Shown here: positions 26,464 through 35,014 of the stretch, piece after piece
Numbering within the stretch: the first letter of the stretch is position 1
Layout of the letters: each line of letters begins with the position of its first letter
Assembly (NCBI RefSeq): GCF_003284975.1
Contig: NZ_QMEU01000011.1
Span: 1 to 64,000, forward strand
DNA length: 64,000 nt
Origin: Mycobacterium colombiense
Lineage (GTDB): Bacteria > Actinomycetota > Actinomycetes > Mycobacteriales > Mycobacteriaceae
Direction: 5' to 3'
Made by a program: the position numbers and the translations under genes
Notes under the pieces: model-generated
Told to the model about the DNA's origin: nothing
The model's input: the letters and a program-made list of their open reading frames with translations, nothing else
Database searches by the model: none

Positions 26464-27528
26464 ATGAGCGCTCGCAACGTTGCGGTAGTGGGCTTTGCCC
26501 ACGCACCACACGTCCGCCGCACCGACGGCACCACCAACGGTGTCGAGATGTTGATCCCGTGCTTCGCCCAGCTGTACGAGGAGCTGGGCATCGAACGGAC
26601 CGACATCGGCTTCTGGTGTTCCGGATCATCTGATTACCTTGCCGGACGGGCGTTTTCGTTCATCTCGGCGATCGACTCGATCGGTGCCGTTCCGCCGATC
26701 AACGAGTCGCACGTCGAAATGGACGCCGCCTGGGCGCTTTACGAGGCCTACATCAAAATCCTCACCGGTGAGGTCGACACCGCGCTGGTGTACGGCTTCG
26801 GCAAGTCCTCGGCCGGCATCCTGCGCCAAATCCTGACGCGGCAGACCGACCCCTACACCGTCGCGCCCTTGTGGCCCGATTCGATCTCGCTGGCCGGGCT
26901 GCAGGCACGCATCGGGCTCGACACCGGTAAGTGGACCCAGGAGCAGATGGCGCGGGTGGCCTTCGACTCCTTTGCCAACGCGCGCCGCGTGGACAACGTC
27001 GAGGGGTCGATCAGCGTGGCGGAACTGCTCGAACGGCCGTTCTTCGCCGACCCGCTGCGTCGCCACGACATCGCACCGATCACCGACGGCGCCGCAGCGA
27101 TCGTGCTCGCGGCCGGCGACCGGGCGCGTGAGCTGCGCGAAAACCCGGCCTGGATAACGGGAATCGAGCACCGCATCGACACGCCGGTGCTGGGCGCGCG
27201 CGATCTCACCGAGTCGCCGTCGACCAAGGCAGCGGCCCACGTGGCCACCGGCGGCCGGACCGACAACCTCGACGTGGCCGAGATCTGCGCGCCGTTCACC
27301 CACCAGCACCTGATCATCGCCGAAGCCATCCGGATCCCGGGCCCCACCAAGGTGAACCCGTCCGGCGGCGCGTTGGCGGCCAACCCCATGTTCGTCGCCG
27401 GCCTCGAACGCATCGGCTTTGCAGCACAACACATCTGGAACGGTTCGGCCGAGCGGGTGCTGGCGCACGCCACCAGCGGCCCTGCGCTTCAGCAAAACCT
27501 GGTCGCGGTCATGGAAGGAAAGAACTGA
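26464..27528 (+). CDS. ltp4: Ltp4, thiolase-fold lipid-transfer-type protein
   Basis: SCP-x/thiolase-like protein (354 aa), counterpart of Rv3522. It keeps the thiolase core (GSSDYLAGRAFSFISAIDS, ITDGAAAIVLAAGD, KVNPSGGALAANP) but lacks the nucleophile cysteine in the CxSG position, as in the Ltp aldolases. In Rhodococcus, ltp3 and ltp4 are needed to remove C24-branched side chains such as those of plant sterols, so this operon probably carries out a retro-aldol step. It lies 15 bp after the DUF35 gene, and its stop overlaps ltp3 by one base. Confidence 0.9.
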   Translation: MSARNVAVVGFAHAPHVRRTDGTTNGVEMLIPCFAQLYEELGIERTDIGFWCSGSSDYLAGRAFSFISAIDSIGAVPPINESHVEMDAAWALYEAYIKILTGEVDTALVYGFGKSSAGILRQILTRQTDPYTVAPLWPDSISLAGLQARIGLDTGKWTQEQMARVAFDSFANARRVDNVEGSISVAELLERPFFADPLRRHDIAPITDGAAAIVLAAGDRARELRENPAWITGIEHRIDTPVLGARDLTESPSTKAAAHVATGGRTDNLDVAEICAPFTHQHLIIAEAIRIPGPTKVNPSGGALAANPMFVAGLERIGFAAQHIWNGSAERVLAHATSGPALQQNLVAVMEGKN

Positions 27529-28724
27529 TGGCCGGTGCAGGGCCAAACGTCGCTGCGGTACTAGGTACCGGACAGACGAAGTACGTCGCCAAACGCCAAG
27601 ACGTTTCGATGAACGGCCTGGTGCGCGAGGCGATCGACCGGGCGCTGGCCGACTCCGGCAGCACCTTCGATGACATCGACGCCGTCGTGGTCGGCAAGGC
27701 GCCGGACTTCTTCGAGGGCGTGATGATGCCCGAGCTGTTCATGGCCGACGCCACGGGCGCCACGGGCAAGCCGCTGATCCGGGTGCACACCGCGGGTTCG
27801 GTCGGTGGGTCCACCGGTGTGGTGGCCGCCAGCTTGGTGCAGTCCGGCAAGTACCGCCGCGTGCTGGCGATGGCCTGGGAGAAGCAGTCGGAGTCAAACG
27901 CCATGTGGGCGTTGTCGATTCCCATTCCGTTCATCAAGCCGGTCGGCGCCGGGGCGGGTGGGTACTTCGCCCCGCACGTGCGCTCCTACATTCGTCGATC
28001 CGGCGCGCCGACGAACATCGGAGCCATGGTCGCGGTCAAGGACCGGCTCAACGGCGCCAAGAACCCGCTGGCGCACCTGCACCAGCCCGACATCACGCTG
28101 GAGAAGGTGATGTCCTCGCCCATGCTGTGGGACCCGATCCGCTACGACGAGACCTGCCCGTCGTCCGACGGGGCGGCCGCCGTGGTGATCGGCAACGAGG
28201 AGGCCGCTGAAGCCCGCCTGGCGCAAGGACATCCGGTGGCCTGGATCCACGCCACCGCGTTGCGCACCGAACCGCTGCAGTTCTCCGGGCGCGACCAGGT
28301 CAGCCCGCAGGCCGGGCGCGACGCGGCCGCGGCGCTGTGGACGGCCGCCGGCATCGAGAGCCCCATCGACGAGATCGACGCCGCGGAAATCTACGTCCCG
28401 TTCTCCTGGTTCGAACCGATGTGGTTGGAAAACCTCGGTTTTGCCGCCGAGGGTGAAGGCTGGAAACTCACCGAAGCCGGCGAGACCAAGATCGGCGGCC
28501 GGTTGCCGGTCAACCCGTCGGGCGGCGTGCTGTCGTCGAACCCGATCGGCGCCTCGGGCCTGATTCGCTTCGCCGAAGCGGCGATCCAGGTGATGGGCAA
28601 GGGTGGCGACCACCAGGTGCCCAACGCGCGAAAGGCCTTGGGGCACGCCTACGGTGGTGGCTCGCAGTATTACTCGATGTGGGTGGTGGGAGCCGACAAG
28701 CCCGCGGCCCAGAAGGTCTCGTGA
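27528..28724 (+). CDS. ltp3: Ltp3, thiolase-fold lipid-transfer-type aldolase
   Basis: SCP-x/thiolase-like protein (398 aa), counterpart of Rv3523 and partner of Ltp4. Features: KAPDFFEGVMMPELFMADAT, the helix GSVGGSTGVVAASLVQSGKY, PSSDGAAAVVIGNE, and the C-terminal VNPSGGVLSSNPIGASG and KALGHAYGGGSQYYSMWVV. The catalytic Cys of biosynthetic thiolases is absent. The ATG overlaps the ltp4 TGA (TGATG) and the TGA overlaps the next gene's GTG (GTGA), so the four genes are tightly coupled. Confidence 0.9.
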   Translation: MAGAGPNVAAVLGTGQTKYVAKRQDVSMNGLVREAIDRALADSGSTFDDIDAVVVGKAPDFFEGVMMPELFMADATGATGKPLIRVHTAGSVGGSTGVVAASLVQSGKYRRVLAMAWEKQSESNAMWALSIPIPFIKPVGAGAGGYFAPHVRSYIRRSGAPTNIGAMVAVKDRLNGAKNPLAHLHQPDITLEKVMSSPMLWDPIRYDETCPSSDGAAAVVIGNEEAAEARLAQGHPVAWIHATALRTEPLQFSGRDQVSPQAGRDAAAALWTAAGIESPIDEIDAAEIYVPFSWFEPMWLENLGFAAEGEGWKLTEAGETKIGGRLPVNPSGGVLSSNPIGASGLIRFAEAAIQVMGKGGDHQVPNARKALGHAYGGGSQYYSMWVVGADKPAAQKVS

Positions 28725-29128
28725 CTGAGCATCCCGCGCACGAGGCCGGCCGCCGTTCCCGCGAGGCGGTGGCGGCCCGGGACAAGGATGCCTGGCTGGC
28801 GGTGTTCGCCGACGACGCCATCGTCGAGGACCCGATCGGGCCGTCGGTGTTCGACCCCGAGGGCCTCGGCCACCGTGGCCGGGACGCGATCTCGGCCTTC
28901 TGGGACAAGGCGATCGCCCCCACCACAAAGATCGAGTTCTTCTTCCGCGACACCTACCAGTGCGGCAACGAGGAAGCCAACGTCGGGCACATCCTCATCA
29001 CGACCGGCGAATACCAGACGACCGCCGAAGGCGTCTTCACCTACCGGGTCAACGCCGAGGGCCAGATGGTGGCCCTGCGCGCCTACTGGGAGATGGAGCG
29101 CGCGGCGGCCAACACCCGCAAAATCTAG
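28721..29128 (+). CDS. SnoaL/NTF2-like small protein
   Basis: 135-aa protein of the NTF2-like (SnoaL/ketosteroid-isomerase) fold: DKDAWLAVFADDAIVEDPIG followed by GRDAISAFWDKAIAP and a sheet ending YWEMERA are characteristic. The GTG start overlaps the ltp3 stop by 4 bp. The conserved D/E/P pattern fits a small pocket that could isomerise or hydrate a steroid intermediate, but no reaction can be assigned. Its stop overlaps the convergent gamma-carbonic anhydrase gene by 4 bp. Confidence 0.78.
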   Translation: MTEHPAHEAGRRSREAVAARDKDAWLAVFADDAIVEDPIGPSVFDPEGLGHRGRDAISAFWDKAIAPTTKIEFFFRDTYQCGNEEANVGHILITTGEYQTTAEGVFTYRVNAEGQMVALRAYWEMERAAANTRKI

Positions 29129-29649
29129 ATCGGTTCCAGCCCGGCGAGATGCCGCTGGGCAAGTTCGCGGTAGGCCTGCGGGTTCACCTTGACCCACATC
29201 TCGGCGCCGGTCCCGGCGACCGGGCCCTTGATCTGCGCCGGCGCCCCGACCGCCAGCATCCCGGCCGGGATCTGGCTGCCCGCCGTCACCAACGAATGCG
29301 CGGCAACGAGGCTGCGCGCACCGATCACCGCGCCGTCCAGCACCGTGGCGTGGTTCGCGATCAACGCTTCCTGCCCGACGTGAACCCCGTGAATGACGCA
29401 CATGTGCGCGACCGTCGCGCCGGGACCGATGTCGACCGGGATTCCCGGCGGCGCGTGCAGCACCGAGCCGTCTTGGACGTTGGCGCCCTCGCGCACCACG
29501 ATGGGCCCGTAGTCGCCCCGCAGCACGGCGTTGAACCAGACCGAGGCCCCCGCCTCGACCACGACGTCGCCGATCAGGGTGGCCGTCGGGGCCACGAATG
29601 CGGTGGGATCGACCCGTGGCGCGCGGCCCTCGAACGCAAACAGCGGCAT
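29125..29649 (-). CDS. Gamma-carbonic-anhydrase-like hexapeptide-repeat protein
   Basis: 174-aa left-handed beta-helix protein, counterpart of Rv3525c. Hexapeptide repeats run through most of it. The three metal-ligand histidines expected in gamma-carbonic anhydrases lie in SVLHAPPG, VAHMCVIHG and the last H of that segment, with VLRGDYGPIVV before them. It may hydrate CO2 or be a catalytically silent relative. Single gene on the minus strand between the ltp operon and kshA. Confidence 0.85.
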   Translation of the reverse strand: MPLFAFEGRAPRVDPTAFVAPTATLIGDVVVEAGASVWFNAVLRGDYGPIVVREGANVQDGSVLHAPPGIPVDIGPGATVAHMCVIHGVHVGQEALIANHATVLDGAVIGARSLVAAHSLVTAGSQIPAGMLAVGAPAQIKGPVAGTGAEMWVKVNPQAYRELAQRHLAGLEPI

Positions 29650-29720
29650 GGTTTAGATATACCGCAGTGCGCATATGCCGTGGCCAGGCTCGCCGTCGTT
29701 GCGCGCCCCCGCTGCAAAAC

Positions 29721-29734
29721 TGTAACGTGTTCTA
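29721..29734. promoter_or_regulatory. KstR operator upstream of kshA
   Basis: TGTAACGTGTTCTA, with the AAC-GT-GTT core intact. It ends 30 bp before the kshA GTG. A Shine-Dalgarno GGAGG follows in between, so kshA has a short leader. Confidence 0.9.
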
Positions 29735-29764
29735 GTTAGAAGCCCAGTGAGTTGGAGGTGACAG

Positions 29765-30943
29765 GTGACTACCGACACCAAGGCGGTCGGCATCCGGGAG
29801 ATCGATCCCGGCGCCTTGCCGACCAGATACGCCCGCGGTTGGCACTGCCTGGGCGTTGCCAAGGACTTCCAGGACGGCAAGCCGCACTCGATCGAGGCGT
29901 TCGGCACCAAGCTGGTCGTGTTCGCCGACTCGCAGGGCGACATCAAGGTTCTGGACGGCTACTGCCGCCACATGGGCGGGGACCTGTCTGAGGGCACCAT
30001 CAAGGGCGACGAGGTCGCCTGCCCGTTCCACGACTGGCGCTGGGGCGGCGACGGCCGCTGCAAGCTGGTGCCCTACGCCAAGCGCACGCCCAAGACGGCG
30101 CGCACCCGGTCGTGGTCCACCGACGTGCGCGGCGGCCTGCTGTTCGTCTGGCACGACCACGAGCAGAATCCGCCGGACCCCGCGGTGCGCATCCCGGACA
30201 TCCCCGAAGCGGCCAGCGACGAATGGACCGACTGGCGGTGGAACAGCATCCTCATCGAGGGATCGAACTGCCGCGACATCATCGACAACGTCACCGACAT
30301 GGCGCACTTCTTCTATATCCATTTCGGGTTGCCGACCTACTTCAAGAATGTGTTCGAGGGTCACATCGCCTCGCAGTACCTGCACAACGTGGGCCGGCCC
30401 GACGTCAACGACCTCGGCACCACTTACGGGGAGGCGCATCTTGACTCCGAGGCCTCCTACTTCGGGCCGTCGTTCATGATCAACTGGCTGCACAACAGCT
30501 ACGGCGGTTACAAGGCCGAGTCGATCCTGATCAACTGCCACTACCCGGTGACCCAGAACTCGTTCGTGCTGCAGTGGGGCGTCATCGTCGAAAAGCCCAA
30601 GGGCATGGACGAGAAGATGACCGACAAGTTGTCGAAGGTGTTCACCGAGGGCGTCAGCAAGGGCTTCCTGCAGGACGTCGAGATCTGGAAGCACAAGACC
30701 CGCATCGACAATCCGCTGCTGGTCGAGGAGGACGGTGCTGTGTACCAGTTGCGCCGTTGGTATCAGCAGTTCTACGTCGACGTCGCCGACATCGAGCCGG
30801 AGATGGTGGAGCGATTCGAGATCGAGGTGGACACCACTCGGGCGAACGAGTACTGGAATGCCGAGGTCGAGCAGAACCTCAAGGCCAAGGACTCCGAGGC
30901 GGACGAGGCGGTCACCGACGACGTCCCGGCCAAGCAACACTAG
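29765..30943 (+). CDS. kshA: KshA, 3-ketosteroid 9-alpha-hydroxylase oxygenase
   Basis: Rieske oxygenase component (392 aa), counterpart of Rv3526. With the reductase KshB (not in this window) it hydroxylates C9 of 1,4-diene-3-ketosteroids so that ring B opens. Rieske ligands are C67 and H69 in YCRHMGGDL and C86 and H89 in CPFHDW. The mononuclear iron site is DNVTDMAHFFYIHFG with H181 and H186. GTG start at 29765 after GGAGGTGACAG. The C-terminus is acidic. It is followed by the Rv3527-like gene 5 bp later. Confidence 0.97.
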   Translation: MTTDTKAVGIREIDPGALPTRYARGWHCLGVAKDFQDGKPHSIEAFGTKLVVFADSQGDIKVLDGYCRHMGGDLSEGTIKGDEVACPFHDWRWGGDGRCKLVPYAKRTPKTARTRSWSTDVRGGLLFVWHDHEQNPPDPAVRIPDIPEAASDEWTDWRWNSILIEGSNCRDIIDNVTDMAHFFYIHFGLPTYFKNVFEGHIASQYLHNVGRPDVNDLGTTYGEAHLDSEASYFGPSFMINWLHNSYGGYKAESILINCHYPVTQNSFVLQWGVIVEKPKGMDEKMTDKLSKVFTEGVSKGFLQDVEIWKHKTRIDNPLLVEEDGAVYQLRRWYQQFYVDVADIEPEMVERFEIEVDTTRANEYWNAEVEQNLKAKDSEADEAVTDDVPAKQH

Positions 30944-30948
30944 GAATC

Positions 30949-31398
30949 ATGGGCGACGATCAGTCGGCGGTACCTGACGTCGATCAGCTCGCGCGATCGA
31001 TGTTGTTGCTGCACGGCGATCATCACGACCACGACGAGAAGCCAGCGGGCAACGGCGGCTCCCGATCCTGGTCGAAGTCAAGGGATTTCACCAACGACCC
31101 GCAGCGCGCCGCGGCCGTCGCCGAAGCCAGTCGCGCCGACCGCGAGCGCTACCTCAACTCCGGGCTGCTGCCGGTCGACTGCCGGTTCTGCCACGTGCGG
31201 GTCACCGTCCGCCGGCTCGGGCCGGGACACACCGCCGTGCAGTGGAACACCGAAGCGTGGCAACGCTGCGCGCACTTCACCGAGGTGCGCGAGTCCGGGG
31301 GCGACACCGCGCGCACCCGGTCGTGCCCCAAACTCGCCGACAGCATCGAGCATGCGGTCGCCGAGGGCTACCTCGACGACGAAGCGGACGAAGACTAG
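30949..31398 (+). CDS. Conserved hypothetical protein with paired cysteines (Rv3527-like)
   Basis: 149-aa protein of unknown function in the kshA transcription unit. The N-terminus is rich in His and Asp (LLLHGDHHDHDE). The middle holds CRFCHV, and two further cysteines follow (QRCAHF, RSCPKLADS), a pattern that could bind a metal. The C-terminus is acidic (DDEADED). It starts with ATG 5 bp after kshA. Conservation of this neighbour suggests a role in assembling or protecting the oxygenase, but nothing in the sequence proves it. Confidence 0.75.
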   Translation: MGDDQSAVPDVDQLARSMLLLHGDHHDHDEKPAGNGGSRSWSKSRDFTNDPQRAAAVAEASRADRERYLNSGLLPVDCRFCHVRVTVRRLGPGHTAVQWNTEAWQRCAHFTEVRESGGDTARTRSCPKLADSIEHAVAEGYLDDEADED

Positions 31399-31401
31399 GC
31401 G

Positions 31402-31418
31402 GGGCACAAGGCGTGCCC
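31402..31418. terminator. Short hairpin between convergent genes
   Basis: GGGCAC-AAGGC-GTGCCC: 6-bp GC stem and 5-nt loop directly after the Rv3527-like stop and before the sulfotransferase stop. There is no U-tract. Weak terminator candidate. Confidence 0.3.
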
Positions 31419-31451
31419 GCCGGGCGCGGAAGCCGTTGTGGGCCCAGGTTT

Positions 31452-32600
31452 TTACAGGCCCGCGAAGCGCTCCTTGACGACCTCGGTGGTGAGGCCGTAG
31501 TCGGCCAGCGAGTAGGTGTGCTTGGGCGCCCGCGGGCCGGACTGGCTGTCGGCGTGGGTCTTTTCCATCGCGGCCCTGGCCTCGTCGGTCAGCGTCATAC
31601 CGAAGTGGCGGTAGATGTCGGCCACGGTGCCCAGCGGGTCGGCGATCAGTTCCTTGTAGTCGACATCGTAAAACTGCGACGGGCTGTATTTGGCCCGCGC
31701 GGTGTTGAACCGCTCCAGCCCTCGCGACCAGGTTTCCATTGCGTCGGCACCGATTTGGGCGCCGGTGAATGACGTCGACCATCCCTCGGCGGTGTGCTGC
31801 GCCAGCGAGCACATCGAGGCCATGATCGTTTCGACCGGACGATGGGTCTGGATCACCAACGCGTCGGGATAGGTCGCCATCAACGCGTCCAACGCGAACA
31901 GGTGGCTGGGGTTCTTGAGCACCCACCGCTTGTCGGCGTCGTTGAGTCCGATCAGCTGCAGGTTGCGGCGGTGCCGCTGATACGACGGCGTCCAGTCCTG
32001 CTCCGAGAGCCACTGCGAGTAGGTGGGCAGGTGCGCCAAGGTCTCGTAGGACGCCGAATGCAGCGACTGCCGCAGCAGCTGCCAGCACTCCTCCAGCTCG
32101 TAGGCCGCCATGAAATGCAGACCCGTGTAGTCCGGGTTTTCGGCATGGTGCTTGTTGAACTGCTCGTTCAGTTGGCTGTAAAACGGGTTGGAATCCCAGG
32201 TTTCACGAGGCGGACGCGGCTGTGGAAATTCGGCCAACCACAGATGCAGGCCCTGGTGCGCGGGGTCGGCACCAAGCAGCCGATGCAGGGCCGTGGTGCC
32301 GGTGCGCACCAGGCCGGTTACGAAGATCGGCCGCTCGATGGCCACGTCGGCGTGCTGCGGGTACTGCTTCCAGGCGGCTTCGGACAGCAGCCTGGCCACC
32401 AGCGCACCGCGCAGGAAGAACCGATTCATCTTGCTGCCCAGGGGCGTCAGGTCGGCGTCGCGGCGATAGGAGTCCAGCAGCACTTCCAGCGCTTCGAGGT
32501 AGTTGTCGTCGTTGCTGCCGAAATCGTCCAGCCCGATCATCTTGCTGGCCGACGCCTTCAGGTCGTCAACGGTGCCGACATCGGTACGTGCAACCGTCAT
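31452..32600 (-). CDS. PAPS-dependent sulfotransferase family protein
   Basis: 382-aa sulfotransferase (Sulfotransfer_3-type), counterpart of Rv3529c. The 5'-phosphosulfate loop FVTGLVRTGTTALHRLL lies near residues 91-107, and the 3'-phosphate-binding segment is VIQTHRPVETIMASMC. ATG at 32600 is chosen over ATG at 32606, because the AGGAGGAG ribosome binding site is six bases from the former and abuts the latter. Part of the minus-strand Rv3531c-SDR-sulfotransferase unit behind a KstR operator. Sulfation of a sterol or of a conjugate is plausible but unproven. Confidence 0.83.
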   Translation of the reverse strand: MTVARTDVGTVDDLKASASKMIGLDDFGSNDDNYLEALEVLLDSYRRDADLTPLGSKMNRFFLRGALVARLLSEAAWKQYPQHADVAIERPIFVTGLVRTGTTALHRLLGADPAHQGLHLWLAEFPQPRPPRETWDSNPFYSQLNEQFNKHHAENPDYTGLHFMAAYELEECWQLLRQSLHSASYETLAHLPTYSQWLSEQDWTPSYQRHRRNLQLIGLNDADKRWVLKNPSHLFALDALMATYPDALVIQTHRPVETIMASMCSLAQHTAEGWSTSFTGAQIGADAMETWSRGLERFNTARAKYSPSQFYDVDYKELIADPLGTVADIYRHFGMTLTDEARAAMEKTHADSQSGPRAPKHTYSLADYGLTTEVVKERFAGL

Positions 32601-32603
32601 CGC

Positions 32604-32640
32604 CATCTCCTCCTCATCGCTTCGCTTTGCATCGTCGATG
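32604..32640 (-). repeat. Intercistronic MIRU-like repeat, copy 2
   Basis: On the minus strand the order is CATCGACGATGCAAAGCGAA, then GCGATGAGGAGGAG. It nearly matches the copy at 52485-52524 and supplies the ribosome binding site of the sulfotransferase gene. Confidence 0.65.
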
Positions 32641-32646
32641 GCGGCA

Positions 32647-33429
32647 TTAGGTGTGGTACTCCCCGCAATTGACATCCAGTGTCTGCCCGGTGATGCCGCT
32701 GGACAGGTCGCTGGCCATGAACAGGATCGCCGAGGCAACCTCGTCCTCGGTCGGTAACCGCTTCAGGTCGGAGCCTGCGGCGGTGGCCTGGTAGATCTGC
32801 TCGGCGGTGGTGCCGTACTTGCCGGCCTGGTGGTTGAAATAGCCCTGCAGCGTCTCACCCCAGATATACCCGGGCGCAACGGAATTGACTCTGATTCCCT
32901 GCTCGCCCAGCTCGGTGGCCAGCGAATGCGACATGGACAGCAGCGCGGATTTCGCCATCTTGTACGCGCCGTACTTCGCCTGCGAGTGCCGCAGCACCAT
33001 GGAGTTGACGTTGACGATCGAGCCCTTCGACTCGGCCAGCGCCGGCGTGAACCCCTGGATGAGTCGCAGCGCGCCGAGCGCGCTGAGTTCGATTGCGTCG
33101 CGGATATGCTGAAAACTGGTTCCGGAGAACGGTTTCAGCGACGGCACCCGGAACGCGTTGTTGATCAGCACGTCGACCTTGCCGTAGGCCTCCAGGGTGG
33201 CCTCGACCAGGTTGCTGACCTGGTCGTCCTCGGTGATGTCGGTGCGCACCGTCGTCGCACGGCCGCCGAGGTCGGCGATCTGCTTGGCGACGTCGTCCAG
33301 GCGTTCCGGCGTACGGGCCGCCAGCACCAGGTCGGCGCCTTCTCTCGTGCATCGGTGCGCCAGCGTCGTGCCCAGACCCGGGCCGACGCCGCTGATCACC
33401 ACCACCTTGCCGTCGAGCAACTTCGTCAT
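32647..33429 (-). CDS. Short-chain dehydrogenase/reductase (Rv3530c-like)
   Basis: 260-aa SDR. The dinucleotide motif is SGVGPGLG near residues 14-21, NNAF replaces NNAG, and the catalytic region is VNSMVLRHSQAKYGAYKMAK with Ser, Tyr and Lys. The C-terminus ends DVNCGEYH. The ATG at 33429 overlaps the stop of the Rv3531c-like gene by 4 bp. It probably oxidises or reduces a hydroxy/keto group of a sterol intermediate; the exact substrate is unknown. Confidence 0.85.
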   Translation of the reverse strand: MTKLLDGKVVVISGVGPGLGTTLAHRCTREGADLVLAARTPERLDDVAKQIADLGGRATTVRTDITEDDQVSNLVEATLEAYGKVDVLINNAFRVPSLKPFSGTSFQHIRDAIELSALGALRLIQGFTPALAESKGSIVNVNSMVLRHSQAKYGAYKMAKSALLSMSHSLATELGEQGIRVNSVAPGYIWGETLQGYFNHQAGKYGTTAEQIYQATAAGSDLKRLPTEDEVASAILFMASDLSSGITGQTLDVNCGEYHT

Positions 33430-34553
33430 CCCAGCATCCTCGCCTGAATCTGTTGGTGGCGCAGCGCAATTCGCGCGCGCCAGTCGTCCTCTGAGATCTT
33501 GTTGTGGTCGTAGTACGGCAACGCGGCGGGCACCTTGTCGATGTCGACCACCTCGACGGTCGGACCGTCGGCGTCAGTGAGCTGACGTGACACCCGCTGC
33601 CAGCGGAACTGCAGGAAGCCACGCCGGTGCCCGACCGTCTCGGCCCAGTTGGTCACTCCCGGATTCTGTTCGGCAACCACGATGCGGACCTTGCCGTCCG
33701 GATCCGCCTGCGCCTGAGTGTTGTTCAGCGAGGTCTGGTGGTTGATGTAGTCCAGCGAGATGTACCACAGGCTGCCCAGCTGGAAGCCGAGGTAGGGCGC
33801 GTCGGAGACCGGGATGGTGATGACCATCGCCTGGTCCGGCCGCAGGTCGAAGTGCCCGACCGACGAGTACTGCGTCGCCAGTCCGCCCGGAGTCAGCCGC
33901 GGCGGCACCATGGTGTTGACCGGCAGGTCGAGATAAAACCACTGCGGGAATTGCAGCCAGGTCTTCACCCGCTGCACAAGCTGCTTTCCTGCTGTGGCAT
34001 AACGCTTTTCGATCAGCTCGCGGGTCAACGGCGGCGGCGCGGTGCCCGCCGTGTCAAGGCGGGAGATCGCCAGCGTGCCGCGCTGGGCCGACCAGTCCCC
34101 GTACACCTCGCGGATCACCAATTGTCCGGCGCTGGTCGGTCGCACCCGCCACTCGAAGCTGCCGTCGGGCGCGATCTCGAGCTCGCGGTCGTCGAACGCG
34201 GCCTGGCTGACGGGCACGAAGTCGTCGGTGTACTCGCCGCCGAGGAGCTGGAAACTCAGGTCGGTGGTGGTTCCGCGCCTGCCGGTGACCACGTAGTCGT
34301 GGTTGGCGTGCACCCGGGTACCGAAGTAGAGGGTGTCGGGATTGTCCAGGCCCATCTTGGTGAAGGGCCCGGTACCCGACTGCAGGAAGGGATGGTCGCG
34401 GTCGTAGTCCACGGCCAGATGGATGCAGCCCGAGATACATCCGGCCAGGTACTGCAACCCTTCGAGCAGGTCGGCTTCGGTCTCGATGAACGGTGCGTCG
34501 GCCACCAACTGCTCGGCCTCTGCGATCGCAGCTGTGAGGGAATCAGAGAACAC
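33426..34553 (-). CDS. Conserved hypothetical protein (Rv3531c-like)
   Basis: 375-aa protein conserved in this sterol cluster but of unknown function. Mixed alpha/beta, with no signal peptide or membrane helix. Distinct stretches: YDRDHPFLQSGTGPFTKMG, DTLYFGTRVHANHDYVVTGR, FPQWFYLDLPVNTMVPPRL and LGSLWYISLDYINHQTSLN. First gene of a three-gene minus-strand operon. The GTG start at 34553 is 10 bp from the KstR operator, so the mRNA is probably leaderless. I do not recognise an enzymatic family with certainty. Confidence 0.8.
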   Translation of the reverse strand: MFSDSLTAAIAEAEQLVADAPFIETEADLLEGLQYLAGCISGCIHLAVDYDRDHPFLQSGTGPFTKMGLDNPDTLYFGTRVHANHDYVVTGRRGTTTDLSFQLLGGEYTDDFVPVSQAAFDDRELEIAPDGSFEWRVRPTSAGQLVIREVYGDWSAQRGTLAISRLDTAGTAPPPLTRELIEKRYATAGKQLVQRVKTWLQFPQWFYLDLPVNTMVPPRLTPGGLATQYSSVGHFDLRPDQAMVITIPVSDAPYLGFQLGSLWYISLDYINHQTSLNNTQAQADPDGKVRIVVAEQNPGVTNWAETVGHRRGFLQFRWQRVSRQLTDADGPTVEVVDIDKVPAALPYYDHNKISEDDWRARIALRHQQIQARMLG

Positions 34554-34563
34554 GCCTAGACGC

Positions 34564-34577
34564 TAGAACGTGTTCTA
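34564..34577. promoter_or_regulatory. KstR operator upstream of the Rv3531c-like operon
   Basis: TAGAACGTGTTCTA, the best match to the KstR consensus in the window. It is 10 bp upstream of the GTG at 34553 on the minus strand. Confidence 0.93.
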
Positions 34578-34641
34578 CTTTTTCGTCAATGGCGAACGTT
34601 CCCGCGCGTCGGCCGCAGCGTTCAAAGACGACGCCGACTCA

Positions 34642-34953
34642 CTACGGAGGGCAGGAGTGCGACAGGTCGATCAGGTGCTGGCGGACGTCGGGATGCCGGT
34701 TGAGGTAGTCGATGACGTTGCCGTTACCGCCCTCCGCCTGCGACCTGGCCTGCAGCTGCTGGTGCAGGTCCGGATGCTTTTGCAGGTACGAGTCGATCGA
34801 CGCGCCCACGTCCTGATTGCATTGCGGAGCCGCGTTGGCGATGCCCGCCACGGGCAGCGCGATAACCGTTGCGGCGGTAGCGGTCATCAGCCCCCCGGCG
34901 AGCAGGCCGTACAGCCCGCGGCGACGGGCGCCGACTGTGTTGGATGTGCTCAT
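34642..34953 (-). CDS. Small secreted hemophore-like protein
   Basis: 103-aa exported protein. Signal peptide with basic ARRR, long hydrophobic stretch and cleavage probably at IANA-APQC. The mature domain (about 60 aa) has two cysteines near its ends (APQC and SHSC), probably disulfide-bonded, and repeated HPD motifs (KHPDLHQQL and RHPDVRQHL). This resembles the mycobacterial hemophore-related family (Rv0203/Rv1174c type). Stands alone between the Rv3531c and hsaF operons, where M. tuberculosis has PPE genes. Heme binding is inferred only. Confidence 0.7.
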   Translation of the reverse strand: MSTSNTVGARRRGLYGLLAGGLMTATAATVIALPVAGIANAAPQCNQDVGASIDSYLQKHPDLHQQLQARSQAEGGNGNVIDYLNRHPDVRQHLIDLSHSCPP

Positions 34954-35014
34954 AGCGCCAGGCTACTCGCGATAGCTATGCGGCGCCTGTGTGTGCCGTC
35001 GCCGAAGCGGCAGG

